A stretch of DNA of 64,000 nucleotides from Beroe forskalii (GCA_011033025.1 WFMF01000062.1:62001-126000), one strand, 5' to 3'. Positions 50,401 to 61,900 are shown, counted from the stretch's first letter. Numbers and translations are program-made. Notes: generated by a model from the sequence alone, not told the origin.

Positions 50401-53400
50401 AGTGGTTAATGTAAATACTAGATGTAGATTGTAGAAATTAAAGTACTGTTAGTTACACTTAAACACGTACATAACGTTACGTTCCACCACGCTAGGTTAC
50501 GTAATAAGTTACACAATACGTTAAATAATAAGTTACGTAACGTCACGTACCTTATCGTTCCCAGTCCTGTCCTGTTCCTCTTGAAGGAACTCTTTGAAGG
50601 TGCTGGCTTGGTACTGCGCGTACTTAGCTATGGTGGAATGGGCTCTAGTACTCTCACACAACCACTGCTTCTTACGGCCCTGCCCGTTCTGAAATGATAC
50701 AACGATACGAGATAATGTGTGAAGAAACGTGGTCCTCTATCAAAGCAACAGCATAAAAACAGGGGTTAATCTTAGGTCAAGTATTGCATCAAAAGGCATG
50801 CCAACTATTAGAATATTTAGCAGCTTTTACTGTTTACAGTGTACAGTGTAAAGTGTAGGTGTACAGTTTAGCGATTAATTATACGTGCGAGATCTATGTC
50901 CTATAACAAGCATAGTTCGTGATTGTTACATCACACATCATAATATAACAATAGATTGTAGTATCAGTTCTGTTTCTTCGATTTCATGATGTTTAAAAGT
51001 AATACAATATCCAGAACCAGGGCCCACAAGTCATTGCCCTACAGATCATTATTTGGTAGCTCTTCAAGGCAGATCTAAATAATACTACTCCAATGCGTTG
51101 TGTTAAACGGCTTCTTCTAAACATTAAGTCATGGGTATTAATAGCAGTTTAAATGCAGCCATGAGAAATGAGAATATTATTGTTTTTAGACAGTCTTTAG
51201 TCCTCCCAGGAGGGTAGAATATTATGATTATTCAGGATATAATGTGGGGATTGGAGTACTGGAAATCATTGCCACAAATACTAAGGTGCGTGAATGGTAG
51301 TGAAGTTATCGGGACAAGTTAAACAAGCACCTAACACACTAAACAGATCAACAAACCCTGATCCCTGGCTGAAAACAAACCTACACACAGAAACGAACAG
51401 ATAATCAACAAACTGACCTGCACATCCCAGTTCTCGTCAGCACTCTGTTGCCACTGAGTCCTCACTTCTACAGGGTGGTCAGGGTTGCTGTTCAGCAGGG
51501 TACGAGTGTTGAATAGAGTGAGGTCTAGACCCAGGACTTTACACAGTCCCTTGATAACGATTACAGGCTGCTGGGACTCCACACACAGATCCCTCAGAGT
51601 CTTGGAGAACGCGTCCTCCCGAGTAGGCACCTAGGAAGCAAGGGGGTTAGAAGTGGTTATTAGCACCTGGGATGGGGATTAGCTGGGATTTGCAGGAAGT
51701 TAGCCCTGATTTGCAGGGGAATTAAAGGTTAATAACACTAACAAGTAACAGGAACTCAAATAGATAGTAGCCATCTCAACTTCGACTGCTTTACACGAAC
51801 TAGAGAGCAAACATGCATTCTCCCATCGACATTCAACTGATTAACGTAGAAAAACTCTAAAATTGAGCGTAATTTGGTTTTGAAAACCCTGCCCTCTGGA
51901 CCCCATTACAAACTCTGATAGAAGGAGTGGTAGGGTTGAGTGTAGCAGGGGGAGGGGGTCTGGTAGGAGGGGAGGGAGGGGCGTTGTACACTGGTTTCAG
52001 CACACTAGCCTCTGAGGGGATCTCTGCCGCCCAGTGGGTGGGAACTGAAAGGGAGGCGTGAGTGGGATTAGAACAAATTTTAGAACATTGGTTTTAGGTA
52101 TGAGGGTAAACCGATCATGTAAAAAGTATAGTACTAGTAAAGGTTATGAGATACAGAAGGTAACTATGACTTTAAACCCACCCTCAGCTTTGTGGTCAGG
52201 CTTGCTCTCAGGCTTGTTTCCGTCAGTAGTGTCCATCTTCTCTACTTTCTCAGGGACTGTGCCTGCCTGTGAATGGGGTGGCATTATATAAGCAACATCA
52301 AATTAACATAGTGTGCCTATTGCCTGCTTATCTGTCATGAAAAGAATCCATCCTGTATTTTGCATGCAGGATACATGATACCAGAATTAAAACTCCTGCT
52401 ACATATACCCCCCACCCCAGCTAGAATCAAACCCTCACCTCTTGCTTGGTGTCCTTCTTGCTAGTGAGCTGGGCAGGAATAGGCAGTCTCCACGCCTCCT
52501 GAATCTGGGGCAGACTGCTGTGCTGGCCTGCGTTCTGGTTAGCTTTACTGTTCAGCTGCCGTGATATCGCCTTGATGCGTGCCTGCATGGGGTTGTTGAT
52601 GGCATCATCAAACATCAACTTAATTCCTTAATTGATGATGAAATAGAAGCTGATCGGAAACATTGAAGTGTGCTTTATAAGCTGACTAATGAAAAGAAGC
52701 GGCAGTCACCTGAAGTTTTGCTATAGGGTCGAAGTATCCCTCCCCATCCAGGTTTTTGCTGAGTTCCACAGCCTTCTTGTAGCACACCATGGCGTCAGCT
52801 GGCTGCAGGTTCTGCTCGTATAGGATGCCTGCAGGGGGGAGGGGTGTAGCTCAGTGGGTGACATAATGGAGGACCGGTAAATGACTGTCCAGTGTCCATG
52901 GAAGGTACAACAGAATAGAAAACACAAGCATTTCTACTATCATTAAACCAACCGCCCACTACAAGACTTCAAGTATTTGAGTTATTCTTACCCAGGTTGG
53001 TCCAGGCGGCACTGTGTTGGGAGTCTATTTGCACTGCACAGATGAAGGCCTGCAGAGCGTCCATGGGCTGGTTCTGCTGCTGATACAGGACACTGCGAAT
53101 AAAGGAATAGTGAGAAGTCTGAGAGTTACTAATACTTCACGATGGTGGAAAATCTTGTTATTTCAATGCGTACGTTTGGTGTCGAGGTCACTAGCATCAA
53201 GTGTTAAGCTGTAGGCAAGTTCAGGTAACAATTACCTCCGGATGATGATGGATGAGTGGTTGGGATGGTGTATTGAGGGAGGGAGTAGGGAGGTGTGATG
53301 ATGAGATGAGGGCATGAGGCCACCATTTGGGACAGCACCAATGACAAGTTCAGGTAGCTCAACCAGTCACCCAGTCACCCAATGGTGAGTTGATGACTTC

Positions 53401-56400
53401 AGATAACTCACCCTATGGAACACCAGGTATCTGCGCTCCTGTCCAGTCTGTCAATGCTCTGTCTGTAAGCTACGAAGGCTTCGTTTACTTTGTTCTGCGC
53501 TGAGTAGCACCTCCCAAGGAAGTACCAGCTCTGAGAGAGACATTGTCATTGGTTATTGTTGAGTGAAGGTGACATCGCCAGAAACTTGGCATGATTACAA
53601 CATAACCTTTATAAGCGGTAGCAGTATTGTGGCCAACGAAGGACAGGTTATACCGGACCTTCATTTTACTGTTCAATAAATCGCATTTTCTCTTATCTCC
53701 CTGAATAAACCTGTCCGTTGGAAGGGTCTGTCTGTACGGACTCCAGTAGGAGAGGCTCTGCTTTCTGAATCCTGTGTATGTCTGTAGTGTGTGAGATGCT
53801 GGAGTGATACAACCATCCCAGCTGACGTAGTGTGCTGGCCCTCACCTGGAGATGGAACAATGTAGGGGACATATTGGGGATACTGTGGGGGACACTTTGG
53901 GAGGGACAACGTTAGGAGCATGAAGGTTGAGAGCAAGTTCAGAAAACAACAAGGGTCTACATCAGTAAATCAGAGTTCAGAGGGATGAGTACACAGAAGA
54001 CAGGCCCTCATCGGTCACGTGACAGTACCTTAGGAGCTGCCCCCTCAGTGGATAGAATAGTTTCATACATCTCCTTTGCCAGCGTCACTTTGCCCTGACA
54101 CTCGTATAGGTGCCCGATGTGGAACCTGATCTCCAGAGGACTCAGGGAGCTAGGACTGCTGTCCATCAGCGCCAGGTGGAAATGCTGGGGAGGGTGGGTG
54201 AGTTCAGAGAAAATTATAGTCTCATCAGTCCCGGATTCCATGCCTGAACCCTATCATTTTACTGCGACATGATTTATCTCAGTGTTAGTGGGTGCCTAGA
54301 ATTCACATGTTGTACCTTTAGGGCAGCGCCGAAGTCGTTCTTGTTTTTGAACATGATGGCTAGTCTAGTGTGCACTTCGTTCTTCCTACTGAAGCCTGGG
54401 TCTATGTACAGAACCTGCTGCAACGCCTTCGTGGCCCTGGGGAAGAGTGGATTTCAAGTGTTTGTACTTTCATAAGTTCATCAATTTACTTAAAGACTTA
54501 AGTAGTTTTAACGAAACATCATCTATCTCTTGTCAGTGACATTTAACCAAGCTCTTTACACAATACTCAGCTAGCACTGACCACTGGAAAGCATTGAAGT
54601 GGAAGTAAACTAGTCCGAGCCCGTACAGGAACGCAGCGTTCTTCCAATGCTCGGGATGAAGAGTGATGTACTCCTGGTACGCCGACATAGCTGAGGAAAA
54701 CAAACTGTTAGAGTGGTGTCAGAGTGGAGTGGTGTCAGGGTGAAGTGGTGTCAGAGTGAAGTGGTGTCAAGGTAGAGTGGTGTCAAGGTGAATTGGTGTC
54801 AGAGTGAAGTGGTGTCAGGGAGAAGTGGTGTCAGAGTTAAACAGAGTCAGGATGAAGTGGTGTCAGATTTAAGTGGTGTCAGAGTGAAGTGGTGTCAGAG
54901 TGATGTGGTGTCAGGGTAGAGTGGTGTCAAGGTAGAGTGGTGTTAGGGTGGAGTGGTGTAAAGGTGAAACAGTGTCAAGGTGAATTGGTGTCAGGGTGAA
55001 GGGTGTCAGAGTGGAGTAGTGGAAAAGTGGAGTGGTGTCAAGGTGGAGTGGTGTCAGAGTGAAACGGTGTCAGGGTGAGGTGGTGTCAGGGTGAAGTGGT
55101 GTCAAGGTGAAGTGATGTCAAGTTAAAGCGGTGTCAGGGGTAAGTGGTGTCAGGATTTAATGGTGTCAGGGTTTAATGGTGTCAGGGTGAAGTGGTGTCA
55201 AAGAGTGATTAGCCTTATCGTAGTCCTCCAGCAGAAGATGGAAATGTCCGAGTTGGCAGAAGAGACCAGGGTTATCGTATGAAGTGTGGATCATCTTTTC
55301 TAGTTGCGATGTAGCCTGAAATTGTATGCCTGAAAGTGTAGCCTGAAATTGTGTGACTTTTACAATAAATAGTTTATCACTTTGCACGTAACAGTTCTAA
55401 GTTTGGGCAAATGGAGTGTTCAATCATTTGCCCATTTGATGAAAACATTGTATTGAGCAGACACACTCCAAATATTTCGAAACTACAAGATCTTCGCAAC
55501 GTCTCAGAGTCCATAGTAGAATGGCAGAGTTCATTTGAATGTAACATGCTAGCTTTGCTCTGACACTGTAGGTGCATGAATAATACAATACACTAGTCAC
55601 TTATTCACTATACACCAGTACAATACATAAGTAATGTTCTAGAAAGCACCTACCGTTTAAAAGCGAGCTAAATAAAGCACAGAGGATAAAGCATGTCATT
55701 TTGACATGATGTGACTCACAGAGCGAATAGCTTTATATCAGTTGAGCAATGAGCATGTAACATTATCAAAAGTTATTGTTGAGACACAATTCTAGACTTT
55801 AAGGATCACCCATCCTACATTTGCTTCCCTTGTTTTGTACATTGCCACACACACCCCACTCTATTACTACGTGTACCTCTGGTACAATAGAGCCCACACG
55901 GGGCCTAGTGCACGTATTAAGGTCATGTCTCATGAGTACACTGAGTGTGTGGGCTAATGCTGGGGGAGAGCCTAATGTTCAAACACCCAACAGGTATTAG
56001 TCATTACTGACACATCCCCAAAGCATGGTGGTCAGTGTACTTCACCACTCAGCATTACACAAAACTGTGGCTTGTGGGTCAGTGTACTTCACCAATCAGC
56101 ATTACACAAAACGTGCTTATATTAATGAGTTACCAGGTAGAAACACCCACAGACTCACTAGGTGACAGTGGTTTCGGGTCTTAACTCTACAGTACCTGGG
56201 CCCTGGGTGAGGTAACGTTCTCTTATTTTCTAGAGTACCTGGGTGAGGTAGAGTTCTCTTCTTTTCTAGAGTAGTTACCTGGGTGAGGTAGAGTTCTCTT
56301 CTTTTCTAGAGTAGTTACCTGGGTGAGGTAGAGTTTCTCTTCTTTTCTAGAGTAGTTACCTGGGTGAGGTACAGTTCTCTTCTTTTCTAGAGTAGTTACC

Positions 56401-58122
56401 TGGGTGAGGAAAAGCTCTCTTGTTTTCTAGAGTACCTGGGTGAGGAAAAGCTCTCTTCTTTTCTAGAGTACCTGGGTGAGGAAAAGCTCTCTTCTTTTCT
56501 AGAGTACCTGGGTGAGGAAAAGCTCTCTTCTTTTCTAGAGTACCTGGGTGAGGAAAAGTTCTCTTCTTTTCTAAAGTAGTTACCTGGGTGAGGAAAAGCT
56601 CTCTTGTTTTCTAGAGTACCTGGGTGAGGAAAAGCTCTCTTCTTTTCTAGAGTACCTGGGTGAGGAAAAGCTCTCTTCTTTTCTAGAGTACCTGGGTGAG
56701 GAAAAGCTCTCTTCTTTTCTAGAGTACCTGGGTGAGGAAAAGCTCTCTTGTTTTCTAAAGTAGTTACCTGGGTGAGGTAGAGTTTCTCCTCTTCTGCCTC
56801 TTTGCTCTCCTGAGAGTCTGCTTCAGGAAGAGGGCTTTGGTGGATCCTTAGGAAACCAAAGAGTCTGCTGTCATACTGAAAGGAAAGCATTCGGTTTTAA
56901 GTAGAAAACGGCACAATTAAAGTCATATCAGACTAAGTCGTCATAATGGCAATTGAACTTTGCCAAAAACCCCTCCTAATTACAGATAATCTTTAACTCC
57001 ACTTTACCTGGCTGAGAAACTGGAGATCCAGGAACTCATGCTTCTGCTGCTGAGGGTTGGGAGTAGCAGGGTGGCTTGGTGGACGGCTCGGAGTTGGGGG
57101 ATGGCTCGGAGTTGGAGGGTTGCTGGAAGTAGAGCCAGGGTGGCTTGGATTGGTGCCAGGATGACTTGGATTAGTGCCAGGATGACTAGGGGTTGAAGGA
57201 TGGCTAGAGGTTGGAGGATGGATGGGGGTGGCAGGTTCGGATGATGGACGCTGGGTTGAAGGTATTGAGGAATGATGAGTAGAAGTCGCTGGAAAATGCT
57301 GCTGATTTGAATTAGGAGGCACAAGTTGTAGATTGAGGGTATCTGGTGCATGTCTGTTGGAAGTAGCTGGCCCATAGTGACCTGGTCCCTGGTGTTGGTT
57401 GGGCTGAGGGTGGTCTTTTAACGCATATTGGTGACCGGATGCAGAGTGGTGGCTGGGTTGAGGGTGGTCTTTTGGAGCTCCCGAACCCAGCTGCTGTGGT
57501 GGAAGTTTTTGTTGCTGCTGGTTTTGTTGATGAGGCGGTCTTTGCTGCATTTTCGGGTGTTGTTGTTGGTTTTGATGCTGACTTTGATGCTGACTTTGAT
57601 GTTGACTTTGATGCTGACTTTGATGTTGACTTTGATGTTGACTTTGATGCTGACTTTGATGTTGACTTTGATGCTGGTGTTGTTGCTGTGGATGTTTTTG
57701 CTGTTTGTGTTGGTGGTGCGGCAGGTTTTGCTGTTGGTGATGTTGCTGACTGTGTTTTTGCAAATGCTGGTGATGCTGTTGTTGGTTATTTTGTTGCGGT
57801 GGCTGCTGTTTTTGTTGCTGTTTTTCCTGCGACACGCTCGACACTTGTCCTCCTCCTCCCTGGGAATTAGAAGATGGTTTTTATCAAGATATCAGGGATA
57901 TGGGAAGTCTGATATCCCTGGATATATCATATCCTGGGAAGTCTGATATCCCTGAATATATGAAAACAATGCCAAGTCAGATACCTCAGGAAAGGCAGAA
58001 ATCATACATCAATGTGAATAATGAGTACCTATGAATACCTATGAATACCTATGGGTTACTATTTAATTAACATTCTGTGCACTGACCTGTTGTTGAGGGA
58101 GCCGGTCACTGGACGAGGACAT
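41477..58122 (-). CDS. KDM6: Histone H3K27 demethylase KDM6 (UTX/UTY/JMJD3 family), complete, 24 exons
   Basis: Removes H3K27 di/trimethyl marks; in animals it is part of MLL3/4 complexes. Exons 5' to 3': 58122-58087, 57859-57008, 56875-56768, 55315-55213, 54690-54582, 54436-54316, 54184-54029, 53845-53711, 53530-53412, 53092-52992, 52828-52710, 52618-52439, 52266-52182, 52044-51914, 51630-51418, 50688-50551, 50390-50277, 50133-50020, 49865-49706, 48933-48781, 48569-48458, 47302-47199, 42289-42120, 41605-41477. They sum to 3762 nt (1253 codons + stop) and every phase joins. Residues 1-296 are low complexity and very Gln/His-rich. TPRs span about 300-655. JmjC has the Fe(II) triad H987-x-E989 (PGHQENNN) and H1067 (AIHWVQ), with human-like spacing. 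The C-terminal zinc module uses C1172, C1175, C1192, C1195. Exon 4 is the only one without a GT donor (reads GGCTAA). The TPRs argue for UTX rather than JMJD3 type. Confidence 0.95.
41606..41800 (-). repeat. CTAAC-rich 12-bp array directly upstream of the last KDM6 acceptor
   Basis: On the coding strand the unit reads CTAACTCTAACC, about 15 copies, running right up to CCGACAG before the last exon. CTAAC is the core of a consensus branch point. The plus strand reads GGTTAGAGTTA, which looks telomere-like but is not a telomeric hexamer. Confidence 0.9.
43597..46083 (+). CDS. STOM: Stomatin-family (SPFH) membrane protein with long N-terminal extension, nested in a KDM6 intron
   Basis: Stomatins are monotopic membrane scaffolds that oligomerise at cholesterol-rich membrane and modulate ion channels. 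Exon 2 (45340-46083) is intact: [85 protein letters not shown]. Exon 1 (43597-44708) ends [16 protein letters not shown], the classic membrane hairpin, in phase 0 at a GTAAGG donor. Before it lies an unusual hydrophilic region with repeated [14 protein letters not shown] units and a poly-Gly run. Exon 1 needs three frame corrections (near 43925, 44275 and 44657) to read through. The intron (44709-45339) holds nothing else I recognise. Compared with vertebrate stomatin the N-terminal extension is several hundred residues longer. Confidence 0.88.
46084..47198. other. Stomatin 3' region and remainder of the KDM6 intron
   Basis: AT-rich, with ATTAAA at about 46124 and AATAAA near 46337 as possible poly-A signals for stomatin. 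No further exon seen. Confidence 0.5.
48240..48450 (-). repeat. About 19-bp tandem array just inside a KDM6 donor
   Basis: Units like GAGTGTAAATCTGAGATTT, about 11 copies. The array begins within about 10 bp of the donor of exon 48569-48458 and fills the start of the intron. On the coding strand each unit contains AATCTCAG, an acceptor-like string. Confidence 0.88.
48458..50133 (-). other. KDM6 JmjC catalytic core
   Basis: Exons 50133-50020 ([14 protein letters not shown]), 49865-49706 ([34 protein letters not shown]), 48933-48781 ([29 protein letters not shown]) and 48569-48458 ([17 protein letters not shown]). All metal ligands are present, so the enzyme is predicted active. Confidence 0.95.
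52710..55315 (-). other. KDM6 tetratricopeptide block (8 exons)
   Basis: Segments collinear with human [138 protein letters not shown]. This is the protein-interaction half of the enzyme. Introns are short (about 100-550 bp), and one is filled by a tandem repeat. Confidence 0.93.
54700..55205 (-). repeat. 16-17-bp array filling the KDM6 intron between exons 4 and 5
   Basis: Plus-strand unit GTGGTGTCAGGGTGAA, about 30 copies with many variants. On the coding strand it reads CACCCTGACACCAC, giving a CTGAC branch-point-like core in most units. It occupies nearly all of the intron between 55213 and 54690. Confidence 0.9.
55316..55360 (-). repeat. Duplicated acceptor region of KDM6 exon 4
   Basis: On the coding strand ATTTCAGGCTAC, ACTTTCAGGCATAC and ATTTCAGGCTAC follow one another; the last is the acceptor used. 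This is a small, early-stage repeat of a 3' splice site. Confidence 0.7.
56185..56768 (-). repeat. KDM6 exon-3 donor array (about 16 units of 36 or 40 bp)
   Basis: The exon ends CTCACCCAG and the real donor is GTAACTAC at 56767. The following array repeats CTCACCCAG/GTACTCTAG or CTCACCCAG/GTAACTACT with GAAAAGAAGAGAGCTTTTC between. The 36-bp unit starts GT, ends AG, has a pyrimidine-rich 3' end and no stop in the exon's frame, so read-through would add 12-residue [12 protein letters not shown] repeats for about 125 codons. Confidence 0.93.
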
Positions 58123-58125
58123 GCC

Positions 58126-58660
58126 GCTAAACTCTCCCACCCTTTCAGGGGGAACAAGGGGTTAAAAGCGAGAATAAGGGGTTATACAGGGGAACAAGGG
58201 GTTAAAAGGGGGAATAAGGGGTTATACAGGGGAACAAGGGGTTAAAAGGGGGAATAAAGGGGGAATAAGGGGTTATACAGGGGAACAAACAGGACAGCTA
58301 AACTCTCCCCACCCTTTCAGGGGGAACAAGGGGTTAAAAGGGGGAATAAAGGGGTTATATAGGGGAACAAGGGGTTAAAAGGGGGAATAAGGGGTTATAC
58401 AGGGGAACAAGGGGTTAAAAGGGGGAATAAAGGGGGAATAAGGGGTTATACAGGGGAACAAACAGGACAGCTAAACTCTTACACCCTTCTCAGAGGGAAC
58501 AAGGGGTTAAAAGGGGAATAAGGGGTTATACAGGGGAACAAGGGGTTAAAAGGGGGAATAAATGGGGAATAAGGGTTATACAGGGGAACAAACAGGACAG
58601 CTAAACTCTTACACCCTTCTCAGAGGGAACAAGGGGTTATACAGAGGAATAAATGGGAAT
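58126..58660 (-). repeat. Higher-order repeat upstream of KDM6 exon 1, including its 5' UTR
   Basis: Units of about 120-180 bp begin with GCTAAACTCT...CACCCTTTCAG and are filled with GGGGAACAAGGGGTTAAAAG and GGGGGAATAAGGGGTTATAC. The copy next to the start codon reads GCCGCTAAACTC; the others read GACAGCTAAACTC (58286, 58466, 58588). The repeated block therefore includes transcribed leader or promoter sequence. Confidence 0.85.
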
Positions 58661-58699
58661 GAAGGTTTAAGGGGGAAAGGAGGGGGCAGACGCCAGACT

Positions 58700-58985
58700 C
58701 TTCACAAGGGAATAAGGGTTACAAGTAGGAATAAAAGGGAACAAGATGGGAATAAAGAGGGAACAAGAAGGGAATAAAGAGGGAACAAGAAGGGAATAAA
58801 GGGGGAACAAGAAGGGAATAAAGGGAGAACAAGAAGGGAATAAAGGGGGAACAAGAAGAGAATAAAGGGGGAACAAGAAGTGAATTCACTTCTTTTTCTT
58901 TATCTATTCTGTGTTCCCGGAACACGAAGGGAATAAAGTGGGAACAAGAAGTGAATGAAGGGGGAACACGCCCTTCACGGGAGGT
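58700..58985 (+). repeat. GGGAATAAAGNGGGAACAAGAA tandem repeat
   Basis: About ten 20-22 bp units, derived from the same words as the preceding array, broken at 58880-58920 by a short unique segment. Confidence 0.85.
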
Positions 58986-61900
58986 CAAAACACCAAATGA
59001 CATATCACGATATCATTTCATTCCTAACTTGAACAACGAGAACGGCACACAGAGCCACACTCACATTGCCATGCTATCAGTATACAGGAGTACAGGGCAC
59101 TAAAATAAGGCATGATCTAATGTGTCTATGTTTAGCAACAATGTGATCTGATCATTCATTCCAGAGCTGGGCAATAGACGTTACGAAGTCATTGAGGGAG
59201 TATTTGAAACCATGACAATGATTTCATAGCCCAGTCTGACCTTATCAGCTGCAGAGCAGCGACTGTTTGTGGAAGTTAGAACATATTACTAAATTCATTT
59301 TCAATAACAAATTCAATTAAAGTAGCGTCAATTCTTTAAGGCTTGGCAATGAAACCTTATAATGATGATTTTGAAAACAGGTTTACAAAAGTACACTCCC
59401 TACAACTCTATAACGGAGCAAAGGGCAACAAAGTAAGCAGCGAGGTCTGTGCTGGGCACAGGACCAATGGTAATAACAATAATGAGCCTGCCTGAGGGGT
59501 TTGGCAGGTTGCCATGAGGCATTGTAAACAACAGCGCAGCTCCTACTGAAGCCAGTCGTTTAATTGAGCTTCTGTGCAAATCACGTGACTGCTTTGTACA
59601 CGTGTTCAGGCTTCATACTGTTTACTGTGTACTGTGTACTGTGTGTGATGGCCGCTTCTGTGGGTACTATAGTTACTGTGTACGCTCATACTGTTTACTG
59701 TGTACAGTGTGTAATGTATAAGGTGCAATTACAAGATACCTACTAAACACGATGGTTTGTGCAATATCTGGCGTACTATACAGTAATGATCACACGGTGC
59801 ATTCGGTGTAGGGTGTAGGTATACACAGTACTGTGCGCATTGTGCACACCGTGCACAGTGCGCACATTGCGGGCACAGAGCGCTCAAAGGGCAGAATATT
59901 CATTGTACCAGTGACTCATTACAAAAACACGGCTTTGCTGCTGAGCTTGTAAACATAACTCATGGATCATTGTACATGTTTAACATGCCTCATGGATCTA
60001 GAAGTGTACATGATTATATACCACACGCAAATCCTTCGGACGCTACGCAAAATTCAGGTGGCGTCATTCGGGACCCCGTATTTCAGAGAGTAGCTTACTC
60101 GGGTTTACTCGGTGTTGAGGCTAAAATTGAAGAAATTCGAACGTTTTTTTATATCTCACAAAAAATCGTGTAAATTGCTTGAAAATACATCTTTTTCACC
60201 AAATCATCCTGATTCCGGTAATTTTGGCACTTTTTACAGTTTTTTGTTACATTTCAAAAATTTTTCCTGGGCCAAAATCAAGGAATATCGACTTAATACA
60301 CGTTACCTACCATTTTTTGGGCCGAAAAATTCATTTTTCGAGGTTTTGGAGTCCCAATCTCAAAGCATTTACCCGCAATTTCCAATCAAACTTTGATTAT
60401 TCAAAATTAGTAAATTTGCAAAAGTGTTCCTCACTCAAACTCCATTCGCGTGCACATGTAAAGAGATAATGAATTATTGTTGTATAAAATTCGAAAGCTG
60501 AGAAAATTTTCTTTCAGGGCCTTGTCATTATTTTTGGTTATTATGCCTTTTTCAATGCGTATTCATAGCCTAAAAAGTATCAATTTCATAAATTGAAAAA
60601 TACAAAAATGTCCAACTTTGTGACGTCACAGCAGACCTTTTTAGGGGAAGACCGAAAATAACCGAAAGTCCACATAACCATCAAAGAACTCTCAGATTCC
60701 AGCTGGACAGATTCGTAACTCCTCCCAGAGCTGAGTCTTTGCACTTGTAAAATAGGTCACTTTTTAAAAGTTAAAATTTTTTACCTACCTTCACGTTTGC
60801 GTGATTTTCTCAGTGATCCCGTGGAGTAAACACGAATTTCGGTAGATTTTCTGAAAGATCGAAAAATTTGCAATCGCATGGGAGGCCTCAGATTTTTGCT
60901 TTCTCGCTTTCTTCTGGCCGAAAAATGCGTCTAAAGATGGCCAATTTTCGGGAAAATCGGAAAAAAGTTCACCAACTTTGTGACGTCATAATGACGTCAT
61001 GGGGACCTTATAAAATATTTTCGGGTACTTTCTGGTGTAGTTTCACCTTAGCTGAGTAAAACGTGGGGTCGATCACCTCTGTACTATATTTGGTTCTCGA
61101 GATAGAGGCCTCTAAATAAGGGTTCCAAAGCGTCCCCCAATGTGGTATTCATCTCGTGTATATTATACCCTGGCCCTGGCAGCCCAAAATTTGAAATTGA
61201 CGTTTTTGGGGGGATGTTTTTAGAATGGATTCCACCTGAATTTTGGGCCCTTACCAGGGCCTTGATAATGAACATCCGTACATGTTTTGCTGCTTCAGAA
61301 CGTGTTTTAACTGGTTATAGTATTAATTCATGAAATTACATAATTCGCTGATGTGATCACATAGCAGTGTTAAGACAATGGGAGTTTAAAATCGTGGAAT
61401 CACGCCCACCGTTACATAATGACAATCAGTGTGTGTGTGTGTGTGGCAAGGAACACACGAACACACAAACAACTGTAGAACAAACAGTAGAACAGAATAT
61501 TTCTGCTAATATCCTGAGTTTTCTGCTAATATCCTGAGTTTTCTGCTAATATCCTGAGTTTTCTGCTAATATCCTGAGTTTTCTGCTAATATCCTGAGTT
61601 TTCTGCTAATATCCGGAGTTTTCTGCTAATATCCTGAGTTTTTTGCTAATATCCTGAGTTTTCTGCTAATATCCTGAGTTTTCTGCTAATATCCTGAGTT
61701 TTCTGCTAATATCCTGAGTTTTCTGCTAATATCCTGAGTTTTCTGCTAATATCCTGAGTTTTCTGCTAATATCCTGAGTTTTCTGCTGATATCCTGAGTT
61801 TTCTGCTAATATCCTGAGTTTTCTGCTAATATCCTGAGTTTTCTGCTAACATCCTGAGTTTTCTGCTAATATAGAACAGACATAAGAGCACACCGACAAA

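Noticed and set aside
56396-56890. 164-codon minus-strand protein of [12 protein letters not shown] repeats as a separate gene
   Set aside because: It is KDM6 exon 3 read through its donor into the array; kept as a possible alternative isoform only.
57428-57946. Plus-strand frames of 143-172 codons rich in Leu/Met/Thr or Asp/Val/Phe
   Set aside because: They are antisense shadows of the Gln/His-rich KDM6 exon.
58667-59003. Minus-strand LFPSCSPFIPFLFPLYS repeat protein
   Set aside because: Product of the AATAAAG/GGGAACAAG repeat; no start context or conservation expected.
60000-61333. Several 60-95 codon frames as genes
   Set aside because: Composition is low-complexity T/A-rich, frames overlap on both strands and show no family motif.
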